Assembly (NCBI GenBank): GCA_001626925.1
Contig: LUOR01000025.1
Coordinates: forward strand, 1 to 64,000
Reading direction: 5' to 3'
DNA length: 64,000 bases
Origin: Moraxellaceae bacterium REDSEA-S32_B1
Lineage (GTDB): Bacteria > Pseudomonadota > Gammaproteobacteria > Pseudomonadales > Moraxellaceae
Made by a program: the position numbers and the translations under genes. Shown here piece by piece: positions 34,553 through 44,282 of this stretch (position 1 is the stretch's first letter; each line of letters opens with the position of its first letter). The notes under the pieces were generated by a model. It had not been told where the DNA came from. It searched no databases and was given only the letters and a program-made list of their open reading frames with translations.

Positions 34553-35806
34553 ATGAGCAAGCAAGTTCAGCTACAAGATCGTTTAACTATTCGTGGTATC
34601 GAGTTTAAAAATCGTATTATCAAAGGTGCGATGAGTGAAGCGTTGGCAAACGATGCAGGACAACCGAATCAAGACCTCGTGTCACTCTATGATCAATGGG
34701 GCAAAGGTGGTTTGGGCTGTGCGATCACAGGCAATGTCATGGTCGATGCACGTGCTAAGAATGAACCGGGTGTCGTTGTCCTTGAGAATGAGCGTGATCT
34801 AACTGTCATGAAACAATGGGCAGAAGTGGGTAAGCGTCATGGTATGGTACAACTGATCCAGTTGTCGCATCCAGGTCGTCAGTGTCCACGTGGCTTGAAT
34901 AAAGAAACTGTTGCACCGTCTGCTGTACCATTTAGTTCGGCATTATCGACTACATTCGGTACGCCACGTGCGCTGCGTGAAGTTGAGATTTTAGATATTA
35001 TCCGTCGTTTCGGTGAATCTGCTCGTCTTGCCAAGAAAGCAGGTTTTGAAGGGGTACAATTGCATGGTGCGCATGGTTATTTGATTAGCCAATTTTTATC
35101 GCCACTGACCAATCAACGCCAAGATCAGTGGGGCGGAAGTATTGAAAACCGTATGCGCTTTTTGCTTGAAATCTATAAAGAAGTGCGTCAACAGACTGGT
35201 GATGACTTTATCATTGCAGTAAAAATGAACTCAGCAGACTTCCAACGTGGTGGCTTTAGCGAAGAAGATGCCATTAATGTAGCAAAAGCTGTTGCTGACG
35301 CAGGGATGGATTTAATTGAAATCTCAGGCGGTACTTATGAAGCGCCTGCAATGGCGGGTGCCAAAGCCAAACAGCGTAAAGAAAGTACCATTGCACGTGA
35401 AGCATATTTCTTAGAATTTGCAGAAACCATTCGTGAGCATGTCAGTTGCCCATTGATGGTGACTGGTGGCTTCCGTACTGTCAAAGGTATGAATGATGCA
35501 CTGGCAAGCGGTGCATGTGACTTTGTTGGGATTGCACGTCCGCTTGCAGTTGAACCTTATTTGCCAAACCAACTGATGCGTGGTGAAGATGTAAAATACG
35601 CAGTGAAACCGATTAAAACAGGGATCAAGCCTTTGGATAAAATGGCAATCATGGAAATCGTTTGGTACGCAGCGCAGTTTAAAACCATTGCAGATGGCAA
35701 ACAGCCAAATCCAAATTTATCCCCACTGAAAGTCTTATTTAACTATTCACGTCGAAATATTAAAACTGTGCTCACTGGTAAGTTAAATTCGCGTAAATCG
35801 GCTTAA
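34553..35806 (+). CDS. NADH:flavin oxidoreductase (old yellow enzyme family)
   Basis: A 417-residue FMN enzyme of the TIM-barrel ene-reductase family. ATG 34553 follows GAAGGA by 6 bases; the frame can be extended 12 residues upstream without an RBS. Motifs: GLTN-type barrel start IEFKNRIIKGAMSEALA, QLSHPGRQCPRG, FEGVQLHGAHGYLISQFLSP (the conserved His and Tyr), NQRQDQWGGSIENRMRFLLE and DFVGIARPLAVEP. It lacks the Fe-S and NADPH domains found in FadH (present separately at 42117-44147). It probably reduces an activated C=C bond; the substrate is unknown. Confidence 0.9.
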   Translation: MSKQVQLQDRLTIRGIEFKNRIIKGAMSEALANDAGQPNQDLVSLYDQWGKGGLGCAITGNVMVDARAKNEPGVVVLENERDLTVMKQWAEVGKRHGMVQLIQLSHPGRQCPRGLNKETVAPSAVPFSSALSTTFGTPRALREVEILDIIRRFGESARLAKKAGFEGVQLHGAHGYLISQFLSPLTNQRQDQWGGSIENRMRFLLEIYKEVRQQTGDDFIIAVKMNSADFQRGGFSEEDAINVAKAVADAGMDLIEISGGTYEAPAMAGAKAKQRKESTIAREAYFLEFAETIREHVSCPLMVTGGFRTVKGMNDALASGACDFVGIARPLAVEPYLPNQLMRGEDVKYAVKPIKTGIKPLDKMAIMEIVWYAAQFKTIADGKQPNPNLSPLKVLFNYSRRNIKTVLTGKLNSRKSA

Positions 35807-35815
35807 CCTGAACAT

Positions 35816-37105
35816 TTAGTGAGTTCGCATTAAGGATTTTAATGAAAACGGGTTAATGCTTAATTGATCCCTTTTCATATGCCAATTGCGTTTGGGTAGT
35901 TTGCTTGCACCGAGCGCTAGCTTGGATTTACCATAGCGCTCGTGGATTGCTTCAAAAGATTGCATCAACCTTTCTACTTTTTGAATTTTTACCACATCAG
36001 TATCTAATAAATCATGAATGTGTGCTGACTTGGGTTCTAGACAAGTTAAAACGACACCGCACTTTTTATATTCGATATTTCCTTTATAGAGTTGAGCAAT
36101 TAGTTTTGATGCTTGATGACTTATTTCTAATAAATTGTCGGTGGGTTGAAGGAAAACAAATGATTTAGACTCATTGAAATAGGCTTTATTTGAATCAAAA
36201 GGACTTGATTGTGCAAAGGCGACCAGACAGCCACAAAGTAAGTCATCAGCTCTAAGACGTTTATACGCATCTTGCACATAATAAATAATAGCTTCTTGTA
36301 AATCTGATAGTTGGGTCACTCGTTTACCAAATGATCTACTTGCAATGATTTGTTGCTTTGCGGGTGGATTATGTTCTATATCAATACAGGATATGCCTCG
36401 TAATTCAAGAACAGTACGCTGCATGACTACGGAGAATTGTGTACGAATCAATTGAGCATCTGCACAGGCGAGATCGAAAACTGTATTGATGTTCATCTTA
36501 TGTAGTTTTTTTGCTTGTTTATAACCAACACCCCAAACCTCTCCAACATCAATTTGGGCGAAAAGTTGTTCCTTACTACACATATCCATTTCATACAAAT
36601 TGCAAACGCCTAAATAGTGTGGGTTTTGTTTTGCGAGATGATTGGCAAGTTTAGCCTCTGTTTTAGAGTGTCCAATTCCAACACAGACTGGCAAGCCAAT
36701 CCATTGCAAGATATGTTGCTTCATCGTGTTTGCATATTGTAGGAGATCAAAATTGTTTTGATATGCAGTTAGATCCAGGAAACTTTCATCAATTGAATAA
36801 TGTTCTTGTTCTTTATCAGTTACATATGCACTTAATATGCCATGAAAGCGACGTGACATTTCAGCGTATAACTCATAGTTGCTCGATAACACTTGTATGT
36901 CGTGTTGTTTGATTAAGTCCTTGATTTGGAAAAAGGGTGCACCCATCTTGATGCCAAGTGCTTTAGCTTCGGCAGAACGAGCGACAGCACAGCCATCGTT
37001 GTTCGATAATACGATCACAGGCTTATCGTTGAGCTTTGGGTTAAACATGCGCTCACAACTGACATAACAATTGTTGATGTCAACTAAAGCAAATATTTTG
37101 TTCAT
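35816..37105 (-). CDS. umuC: Y-family DNA polymerase V subunit UmuC
   Basis: Error-prone translesion polymerase. 429 residues from the ATG at 37105, close to E. coli UmuC (422). Catalytic acidic residues are present: Asp9 in LVDINNCYVSCERMF, and the Asp-Glu of YSIDESFLDLT. The steric and fingers motifs NNDGCAVARSAEAKALGIKMG and the helix-hairpin-helix region GEVWGVGYKQAKKL are normal. The stop is intact, so unlike some Acinetobacter copies it is not truncated. It overlaps the umuD stop by 4 bases (ATGA), so expression is coupled to UmuD. Confidence 0.95.
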   Translation of the reverse strand: MNKIFALVDINNCYVSCERMFNPKLNDKPVIVLSNNDGCAVARSAEAKALGIKMGAPFFQIKDLIKQHDIQVLSSNYELYAEMSRRFHGILSAYVTDKEQEHYSIDESFLDLTAYQNNFDLLQYANTMKQHILQWIGLPVCVGIGHSKTEAKLANHLAKQNPHYLGVCNLYEMDMCSKEQLFAQIDVGEVWGVGYKQAKKLHKMNINTVFDLACADAQLIRTQFSVVMQRTVLELRGISCIDIEHNPPAKQQIIASRSFGKRVTQLSDLQEAIIYYVQDAYKRLRADDLLCGCLVAFAQSSPFDSNKAYFNESKSFVFLQPTDNLLEISHQASKLIAQLYKGNIEYKKCGVVLTCLEPKSAHIHDLLDTDVVKIQKVERLMQSFEAIHERYGKSKLALGASKLPKRNWHMKRDQLSINPFSLKSLMRTH

Positions 37106-37680
37106 TTTCTTTTTCTTGTGGCTTTGATGATATTGGTGACTACGCCCCAAATAAGTAGCTCTTGTCCATCTTCGAGATATATATCATTGAAATCGGGGTT
37201 TTCTGCTTTGAGATAAATCAGGTCGCCTTGGATCACTAGGCGTTTGACAGTAAAGTCGTTATCAATCATTGCAATCACAATGTCATGGTCAAACGCTTCT
37301 AGGCTCCGATCTACAATGAGTTTGTCACCGACATCAATACCAGCATTCAGCATAGATAGGGAGTTTGCCTCGACAATGAATGTCGCTAGTTCATTGCCGA
37401 CCATAAGCTCATTTAAATCTAGGGTTGCTTCGGTATAGTCTTGTGCAGGAGAGGGGAATCCAGCTGAAACACGTTCGAGTGCCACAGCAATTTTTACTTG
37501 GCTAGATTTGACAACTCGCTTAGCACGAAGCGAATTGCCAACTAAAGGGCTCGATTCGTTCAGTTTATTTGGCTCAAGTAAGGCGTTTATAGTAGGCGAT
37601 GGACTACCATCTTTACCCATGATGTTTTCTAAAGTTGCCCATGCAACATCAGAGAAGTAGATAGGGATGCGCTTTGACAT
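37102..37680 (-). CDS. umuD: Long UmuD-like self-cleaving protein (UmuDAb-type)
   Basis: A 192-residue S24 peptidase-family protein; E. coli UmuD has 139. The C-terminal part follows UmuD: GFPSPAQDYTEATLDLNELM, catalytic Ser in EANSLSMLNAGIDVGD and catalytic Lys in NDFTVKRL. Self-cleavage would be at Ala-Gly (VSA/GFPSP), where E. coli has Cys-Gly. The extra 50-60 N-terminal residues start IPIYFSDVAWATLENIM followed by SPSPTINALLE, which could form a ribbon-helix-helix-like DNA-binding unit (inference). In Acinetobacter, which lacks LexA, the long protein UmuDAb represses DNA-damage genes and is inactivated by RecA-stimulated cleavage. This copy could combine repressor and polymerase V roles. 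Confidence 0.88.
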   Translation of the reverse strand: MSKRIPIYFSDVAWATLENIMGKDGSPSPTINALLEPNKLNESSPLVGNSLRAKRVVKSSQVKIAVALERVSAGFPSPAQDYTEATLDLNELMVGNELATFIVEANSLSMLNAGIDVGDKLIVDRSLEAFDHDIVIAMIDNDFTVKRLVIQGDLIYLKAENPDFNDIYLEDGQELLIWGVVTNIIKATRKRK

Positions 37681-37738
37681 GATTTGCTCCTACGCTACGA
37701 GGCGTTTTTGGTGAAAATCGGTAATGACTAGCTTAGTA

Positions 37739-37759
37739 CTGAATGGATATAAAATTCAA
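37739..37759. promoter_or_regulatory. Candidate UmuDAb operator upstream of umuDC
   Basis: On the - strand: TTGAA-N11-TTCAG, a near-palindrome 59 bases before the umuD start. The UmuDAb site reported for Acinetobacter, as I recall, is TTGAA-N11-TTCAA, with the same arms and spacing. One arm base differs. It would make umuDC autoregulated and DNA-damage inducible. Confidence 0.5.
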
Positions 37760-37828
37760 ATTTAAAACCTGTGAATAATCAACACTGCGACAAGTAAGTT
37801 CGTTGTGAATGAAAATAAAAGAGGGGGG

Positions 37829-38203
37829 TTATAAGCCCGCCTCATAATCTGCACTGCTGAGTAATGCTTCTACATCAGCAATATTGTCTGCTTTGATCTT
37901 ATAAATCCAACCTTTACCATATGGGTCTTCATTGACAATCTCAGGGTCATCTTCGAGCGCAGTATTGACTTCGATCACTTCTCCAGACACAGGTGCATGA
38001 ATATCCGATGCAGTTTTTACCGATTCAACAATGCCTGCTTGCTCGCCTGCGGTAACAGTATCGCCAACGTCAGGTGCTTCAACATAGACCAAATCACCCA
38101 AAGCATCTTGCGCATGATCGCTGATACCTGTAATGACAATGTCACCCTCTACACGAACCCATTCATGTGTGCTTGCATAACGTAAATCTTTTGGGTGATT
38201 CAT
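37829..38203 (-). CDS. gcvH: Glycine cleavage system H protein
   Basis: Lipoyl-carrier of the glycine cleavage complex, shuttling the aminomethyl group between P, T and L proteins. 124 residues, normal length. The lipoylation site is Lys63 in [20 protein letters not shown], and the family start [13 protein letters not shown] is present. No gcvP or gcvT is in the window, so the gene stands alone here; the L protein role could be served by the lpd at 52971-54407. Confidence 0.97.
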   Translation of the reverse strand: MNHPKDLRYASTHEWVRVEGDIVITGISDHAQDALGDLVYVEAPDVGDTVTAGEQAGIVESVKTASDIHAPVSGEVIEVNTALEDDPEIVNEDPYGKGWIYKIKADNIADVEALLSSADYEAGL

Positions 38204-38267
38204 AATGTTCCCTTAAATTCTAAAAAATAAATCAAACATAGTCAGAGAAATTTAATCCTGCTACAGC

Positions 38268-38345
38268 GTTAACCTCGCTCGTAGTAATATTTGTACACCT
38301 TCGCTCGGTTGCCTTGTATCAGAAATTAATTTCTTCGACTATAAA
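38268..38345 (+). repeat. 78-bp intergenic repeat, copy B
   Basis: Runs from GTTAACCTC to CTATAAA on the + strand between the AraC-family gene and gcvH. It is inverted with respect to copy A (34417-34494), so together they bracket a 3.8-kb block holding the flavin oxidoreductase, umuDC and gcvH. Confidence 0.8.
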
Positions 38346-38447
38346 AGCTTGGAAAAGTTATACCGTGTTTGACAAAAAAAGCAAATCATAAAGCTAAATG
38401 GTGATCACAATTTAAGTGAAAAATTCATACAGCTAAAGATCAACCGA

Positions 38448-39461
38448 TTATAAATATGGATCTTTACGCCAGTTGCTTGGGCTACGACCACTCCAACGCT
38501 TAAATGCACGGCTAAAATTCGCAACGTCTGAATAGCCAAGCTCATCAGAAATTTGCTCTAAACTATAGTCCGTACGTGACAATAGCGCAGTAGCACGACG
38601 ATAACGGACTTCATCAACGATGGTTGAGAAAGATGTCCCTTCGGTGGCAAGTTGACGCTTCAAGGTACGATCGGACATAAATAATTTTTCTGCGACCGCT
38701 TCGATACCGAGATGCTGTTCATGTTCGGTCAGAATGTCACGGACTTTCATGGATAGACGACGGCGTTCACCCAGTGCAGAAAGCTCCGTTTCGCAGTGGT
38801 TAATCGCTACTTGGCTAGATATCGGGTCGGCGTGTACCATATTCAGACCCAAATAGCTTTTATCAAAGCTTGCCAAGAGATGCGGTTGATTAAAGCGAAA
38901 GGTCGAGTTAATTAAATTTTTATAACGCTCAAAGCCTTCGGGTTGTTCGAAATCAAAATCAATGTCACCACGCAACTCTTGACCTGTCAAAGCTTGCCCC
39001 ATCGTCAAAATGCCAATGGTCAGTGCCATGATAATTTCATTGCGAAGCGGTTGTAATTCGATATTACACTTCAGTTCAATGTTGGCTTTATCGGTAAAAG
39101 TAGAAAAATACAGCTGTAAAAAGGGCATACGTAGCTGAATAAAGCGGGAGGCGAGGACTAAGGCTTCGGTGGCATTTTCTGCGGTCATGATGGCATAGCC
39201 AATAAAGCCATGAATGGAAATACGCATCTGCGTACCAAGATGAAAGCCAAGACTTGGTTCACCAGTCAAAGCATGGGCTCGTTTGATCAGCTCATTGGCA
39301 ACGTCAACAGGCATACGGGTATCAGGATGCGCAAGCTCTTCACTAGTCAATCCAAAAGGTTCAAAGAAAACCGTATCGTTGTAGCCCCAACGTGAAACCA
39401 CATCGAGTAATAACAACCCATATACACCTGGAATACCTTGATCTTGGTGCATTGTCGTCAT
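38448..39461 (-). CDS. AraC-family transcriptional regulator with Arabinose_bd-type N-domain
   Basis: A 337-residue regulator. The N-terminal ligand domain (about residues 20-210; GEPSLGFHLGTQMRISIHGF, MTAENATEALVLASRFIQLR) is the PF12625 type found in OruR/ArgR-like and oxidative or lipid-responsive regulators. The C-terminal double helix-turn-helix is clear: EAVAEKLFMSDRTLKRQLA and LEQISDELGYSDVANFSRAF followed by KRWSGRSPSNWR. It is downstream of the ABC exporter on the same strand, with a gap of about 220 bases. The effector and targets are unknown. Confidence 0.9.
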   Translation of the reverse strand: MTTMHQDQGIPGVYGLLLLDVVSRWGYNDTVFFEPFGLTSEELAHPDTRMPVDVANELIKRAHALTGEPSLGFHLGTQMRISIHGFIGYAIMTAENATEALVLASRFIQLRMPFLQLYFSTFTDKANIELKCNIELQPLRNEIIMALTIGILTMGQALTGQELRGDIDFDFEQPEGFERYKNLINSTFRFNQPHLLASFDKSYLGLNMVHADPISSQVAINHCETELSALGERRRLSMKVRDILTEHEQHLGIEAVAEKLFMSDRTLKRQLATEGTSFSTIVDEVRYRRATALLSRTDYSLEQISDELGYSDVANFSRAFKRWSGRSPSNWRKDPYL

Positions 39462-39679
39462 GCCAATATCCTTATCACACAGTCATGTCGCCATCTTGAC
39501 GAAATGATTTTTCAATCGCTTAACAATACATATTCGGTTTTAATTCGTTTGGCATCATGCCACGAAGCAATATGATCCATCTTAAAAATTGTCTAACAAC
39601 AAGATTCGCATTGCAATAGCTGAAATGCCGTTAAAAAGTGTTGAGAATGGTCATTCAGCTATTCAATTTAGCTTAGCAA

Positions 39680-41560
39680 TTAAATCGAGGCGTTAGTCTT
39701 TTCATCGACGTTTTCATGGTCATCGTCTTGATGCTCATCAAGATTAATAAAGCCACCACTCTGACGTGCCCAAAGCTGTGCGTACAAACCATTTTGATGA
39801 ATCAGCTCGTCATGAGAGCCTTGCTCAATGATGCGCCCTTGATCCAGTACGATCAGGCGATCCATTTTGGCAATCGTCGACAGTCGATGTGCAATCGCAA
39901 TCACGGTTTTACCTTCCATTAAGTGCTCCAAGCTTTCTTGAATCGCCGCTTCAACTTCTGAATCTAGTGCACTGGTTGCTTCATCCAAAATCAAAATTGG
40001 TGCATCTTTTAAGAATACACGGGCAATCGCAATACGCTGACGTTGACCCCCTGAGAGTTTCACACCACGTTCACCGACATAGGCATCTAAACCTTTGCGA
40101 CCTTTCATATCGACCAACTGCGGGATAAAGTCACTGGCTTGTGCTTTGGCAAGCGCTTCTTGCACTTCGGCATCAGTGGCTTCGGGACGACCATATTTGA
40201 TGTTTTCAAGTACAGTACGATGCAGTAGAGAAGTATCTTGAGTCACTAGGGCAATATTTTTGCGTAAGCTGTCTTGCGTCACATCTTGGATATTCTGTCC
40301 ATCAATTAAAACTTTCCCATCATTCACACGGTAAAAATGCAATAACAATTGAATCAGTGTTGATTTACCTGCGCCTGAACGTCCAACGATACCAATTTTT
40401 TCACCTGCTTTAATATCAAGATTGAAATGGTCTAAGACATTGCGGTCGGTATAGGCAAAATTCACATCTTTAAACTGAATGCGACCATGATCCACTGCTA
40501 AAGTTTTGGCATCAGCCTTGTCTTGAATCGCAATCGGTTTGCCCATGGTGTGCATACCGTCTTGGATTGTGCCGACATTTTCAAAAAGCTGTGTGACATT
40601 CCACATCAAAAATTCAGACAAACTATCCAGTTTCAACACCATTGCCGTTGACGCTGCGATCACACCAAGCGCTGCCTCACCATTGATCCAAAGATATAGC
40701 GATGTGCCAATCACACTGATATATAAAAATGCACTGAGTACATTAATCGAAATCTGATATTTCACACCCAAGCGCATTTGCTTATACACAGTGACCATAA
40801 AGTCCTGCATTGAGCGTTTGGCATAAATGCTCTCACGACCTGCGTGCGCAAAGAGTTTTACCGTTTGAATATTGGTGTAAGCGTCGGTGATACGACCTGT
40901 CATTTCGGCACGTGCATTGGCTTGCTCAGCAGACACTTTACCTAACCGTGGAATAAAATAACTGGCAATCAGTACAAATAAAGTGAGCCAAATGAGCAGA
41001 GGTAAAACCAATAATGGCGAGATCGAACCCAGTACGATATTGATACTGATAAAGTAAATCAGGACGTAGGCAAGCATATCGCCCAAGATTATCCAAAATT
41101 CACGTACCGCAAGTGCAGTCTGCATGACTTTTGCCGACAGTCGTCCTGCAAAATCATTATGGAAAAAGTCTAAGCTTTGACCCAAAAGCAAATTGTGAAA
41201 ACGCCAACGCATACGCATTGGAAAATTACTAAATAAAACTTGGTGTTTGATGATCGACTGAAAACTGGCGAAAAAGACATTAGCAAATAAAACTGCAACC
41301 AACAGCATTAAATTCTGCTGATGATCTGCAAGAAATGATTCAGGTGAGCTTTGGCTGATCCAATCGACCAATTTACCGATATAGGTAAAAAAGACCACTT
41401 CAAAAGCAGCGGTTGCAGCTGTAAACAAAATAAGTAGTAATAAATAAGGTCGAACGCCTTTCGTCGCCTGCCAAACAAAGGCAAAAAATGTCTTAGGTAA
41501 TGGTGCATTGAGATTTTCCGTCGGGTAGGGATTGACCAGTCTTTCAAACCAAGCAAACAT
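39680..41560 (-). CDS. ABC exporter, fused membrane and ATPase domains
   Basis: A 626-residue half-transporter of the MsbA/multidrug type, working as a dimer. Residues about 25-330 are the six-helix membrane domain. The ATPase domain has Walker A GRSGAGKSTLIQLL, signature KLSGGQRQRIAIARVF, Walker B ILILDEATSALD and switch IAHRLSTI. The C-terminus is acidic and Asp/Glu/His-rich. The substrate cannot be told from sequence. It is transcribed toward the AraC-family regulator. Confidence 0.9.
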   Translation of the reverse strand: MFAWFERLVNPYPTENLNAPLPKTFFAFVWQATKGVRPYLLLLILFTAATAAFEVVFFTYIGKLVDWISQSSPESFLADHQQNLMLLVAVLFANVFFASFQSIIKHQVLFSNFPMRMRWRFHNLLLGQSLDFFHNDFAGRLSAKVMQTALAVREFWIILGDMLAYVLIYFISINIVLGSISPLLVLPLLIWLTLFVLIASYFIPRLGKVSAEQANARAEMTGRITDAYTNIQTVKLFAHAGRESIYAKRSMQDFMVTVYKQMRLGVKYQISINVLSAFLYISVIGTSLYLWINGEAALGVIAASTAMVLKLDSLSEFLMWNVTQLFENVGTIQDGMHTMGKPIAIQDKADAKTLAVDHGRIQFKDVNFAYTDRNVLDHFNLDIKAGEKIGIVGRSGAGKSTLIQLLLHFYRVNDGKVLIDGQNIQDVTQDSLRKNIALVTQDTSLLHRTVLENIKYGRPEATDAEVQEALAKAQASDFIPQLVDMKGRKGLDAYVGERGVKLSGGQRQRIAIARVFLKDAPILILDEATSALDSEVEAAIQESLEHLMEGKTVIAIAHRLSTIAKMDRLIVLDQGRIIEQGSHDELIHQNGLYAQLWARQSGGFINLDEHQDDDHENVDEKTNASI

Positions 41561-42116
41561 AAAATACCTAAATCATTTTTAGAGATCACTACCTTAATAT
41601 GGCTTTTCGATCAAAATTCAAATTTATCATTCAGTTTTAGAATGACAAAGTTTGAAAAAGTCTTGATGCAGTTAAGTCGTAGGTAGCGTAGCAGGAGAAT
41701 GTATATTCGAGCGATTCTAAATCTTTGATATATTTGGAATGCGCTGTAATTTCGTGTTTATTTTAGCGCAAAATTACCCTATATTGCTGTATTTATCACA
41801 TAAATTCTGATGTTAACGGCGTATTTCAAAGGCAAAACTAAGTGTGCTTGCCAAGTTGACACCGTATGTCGTCGCTAATGCCATTCACTTGACCACGCAA
41901 AATACTTAAATTATCATTTAATCTATGCAACAAAGTGCATAAATGCAAATTTGCTGATTTTTATTCGTTTGAATTGCTTTATGTGCCACGTATTTAAATT
42001 GATCAATTTAGATTACACTGACTTTTTTCAATCTTGATGATGAAAACGGCAGATAACTAAATCAGCTAAGCAAGACAGCCAAACGACAACACGACAGCCA
42101 AAGTAGGAATTCACCC
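41561..42116. other. 556-base intergenic region upstream of fadH, with two palindromes
   Basis: No gene is supported here. Divergent promoters for the ABC exporter and fadH must be within it. Two palindromes lie close together: TATGCA-N6-TGCATA at 41924-41941 and GCAAATTTGC at 41945-41954, about 165-190 bases before fadH. They could be regulator-binding sites, but no regulator can be assigned. The rest is AT-rich and featureless. Confidence 0.45.
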
Positions 42117-44147
42117 ATGACTAGCTATCAACACGTTTTACAGCCTTTGGATTTGGGCTTTACCACGATTCGTAACCGTACTGTGATGGGTTCAATGCAC
42201 AGTGGTTTGGAGGATCGTTTTTATAATTATCCAAAGCTTGCTGCATATTTTGCAGAACGTGCTAAAGGTGGTGTAGGGCTGATTATCACAGGTGGTATTT
42301 CGCCAAACCGCCAAGGTTGGCTACTGCCTGCGGGTGGTACGATGAACACATGGGGTGATGTGATCAATCATCGTATCGTAACGCATGCAGTGCATAAGCA
42401 TGGCGCAAAGATTTTGATGCAAATTCTGCACTCAGGGCGTTATGGTTATCAGCCTTTTGTGGTGTCATCTAGTCCGATCAAATCGCCAATTTCACCGTTT
42501 AAGCCACGTAAGCTCAGTGATAAGCAAATTCTTAGTACCATTGATGATTATGCACGCTGTGCCAATTTGGCAAAAAAAGCAGGCTATGATGGCGTAGAAA
42601 TCATGGGCTCAGAAGGTTATTTGATTAACCAATTCCTTAGCCGTCATGTCAATCAACGTGATGACCGTTGGGGTGGAGATATCGAAGGGCGTATGCGTTT
42701 CGCCGTGGAATTAGTTAAAGCAATCCGTGCTAAAGTCGGCGAGAAGTTTATTATCTGCTTCCGTCTGTCGATGATTGATTTGGTTCAAGATGGCAACACG
42801 ATGGAAGAAGTGATCATCGTTGCCAAAGCGCTTGAGCAAGCTGGTGTGACTTTGCTGAATACTGGTATCGGTTGGCACGAAGCACGTATTCCAACCATTG
42901 TAACTTCAGTACCTCGTGCAGCTTTTGTTAATGTTACGGCGGAAGTAAAACAACACGTATCCATCCCTGTGATTGCATCGAATCGTATCAATATGCCTGA
43001 AACTGCTGAACAAATTTTGGCAGATGGGCAAGCGGATATGATTCAAATGGCTCGACCATTCCTCGCTGATCCGTATTGGGTGAACAAAACCGCAGAAAAT
43101 CGTGTTAATGAGATCAATACTTGTATCGCCTGTAACCAAGCCTGCTTAGACCATACTTTCCAAAATAAACGTGCATCTTGTCTAGTCAATCCACAAGCGT
43201 GTCACGAAACAGAATTGGTCTATATCAAAACTAAGAAACCAAAACGTGTTGCTGTGGTCGGTGGTGGTGTCGCAGGCATGTCTGCGGCAACTGTTGCTGC
43301 ACAGCGTGGACATCAAGTGACCTTATTTGAAGCGAATAGTGATATTGGTGGTCAATTTAACTTGGCAAAAGTCGTTCCGGGTAAAGAAGAATTCCACGAA
43401 ACCATTCGTTATTTCAAAGTGCAATTGGAAAAAACTGGGGTCGATGTCCGACTGAATACCCAAATCAATCGTGAGCAACTGGAACGAGAAGGTTTTGAAG
43501 AAGTGATCGTGGCAACTGGTGTTGTACCACGTCAGCTAAAAATCGACGGTGCAGATTCGCCAAAAGTATTGTCCTACGCCGAAGTTCTGAAAGGTGCAGA
43601 AGTCGGAAACCGTGTGGCGGTAATTGGTGCAGGTGGGATTGGCTTTGATGTCAGCGAATATTTGCTTAAACCGCCACATCAGCCACAACCACAACCACTC
43701 GATGAATGGCGTAAAGAGTGGGGCGTTGATCCACATGCAAACTATGATTCTGAAGGTGGCCTAGTTCGTGCTGAAGTTGAAACGCCAATCCGTGAAATTT
43801 TCCTGATGCAACGTAAAACCACACCGTTGGGTATTGGTTTAGGCAAAACATCGGGCTGGGTACATCGTGCGCAACTGAAAAAGCATAATGTAAAAATGAT
43901 GCGTGGCGTGCAATATAAATCCGTAACCGATGAAGGGCTTTGGGTCGAAGTGAATGGCGTAGAGCAACTGCTTCGTGTTGATACTATCGTGGTTTGTGCG
44001 GGACAAGAGTCTGTCAAGGCGCTCTATCCACAAGAGGGTGAAAAGCACATCGCAAAATACCATATCATTGGCGGTGCAAAACTTGCGGCCGAGCTCGATG
44101 CAAAACGTGCGATTCGTGATGGTGCTGAAGTGGCTGCAAAGATTTAA
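42117..44147 (+). CDS. fadH: NADPH-dependent 2,4-dienoyl-CoA reductase
   Basis: Auxiliary beta-oxidation enzyme reducing 2,4-dienoyl-CoA from unsaturated fatty acids. 676 residues in three parts. The FMN barrel (1-330) includes GYDGVEIMGSEGYLINQFLS and HVNQRDDRWGGDIEGRMRFA. The 4Fe-4S ligands are in CIACNQACLD with a fourth Cys before LVNPQAC. The FAD/NADPH domains include VAVVGGGVAGMSAATVAAQRG and VAVIGAGGIGFDVSEYLL. Length and order match E. coli FadH (672). It is monocistronic. Confidence 0.96.
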   Translation: MTSYQHVLQPLDLGFTTIRNRTVMGSMHSGLEDRFYNYPKLAAYFAERAKGGVGLIITGGISPNRQGWLLPAGGTMNTWGDVINHRIVTHAVHKHGAKILMQILHSGRYGYQPFVVSSSPIKSPISPFKPRKLSDKQILSTIDDYARCANLAKKAGYDGVEIMGSEGYLINQFLSRHVNQRDDRWGGDIEGRMRFAVELVKAIRAKVGEKFIICFRLSMIDLVQDGNTMEEVIIVAKALEQAGVTLLNTGIGWHEARIPTIVTSVPRAAFVNVTAEVKQHVSIPVIASNRINMPETAEQILADGQADMIQMARPFLADPYWVNKTAENRVNEINTCIACNQACLDHTFQNKRASCLVNPQACHETELVYIKTKKPKRVAVVGGGVAGMSAATVAAQRGHQVTLFEANSDIGGQFNLAKVVPGKEEFHETIRYFKVQLEKTGVDVRLNTQINREQLEREGFEEVIVATGVVPRQLKIDGADSPKVLSYAEVLKGAEVGNRVAVIGAGGIGFDVSEYLLKPPHQPQPQPLDEWRKEWGVDPHANYDSEGGLVRAEVETPIREIFLMQRKTTPLGIGLGKTSGWVHRAQLKKHNVKMMRGVQYKSVTDEGLWVEVNGVEQLLRVDTIVVCAGQESVKALYPQEGEKHIAKYHIIGGAKLAAELDAKRAIRDGAEVAAKI

Positions 44148-44282
44148 AAGCAATTGAAAGAAGAAGTTTTGAAAACATTAGACGGTATATTGTTTACGGA
44201 TTATGCAGTCAATGGTTTAAACTTAGAAAAGTCTGGAAATTCACTTGTATAAAGCATCAATGCTTTGTATCCTTGCGCACAT

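Noticed and set aside
34553-38203. Calling the repeat-bracketed block a composite transposon
   Set aside because: The repeats have no transposase, no target duplications are visible, and the block includes an ordinary gcvH gene.
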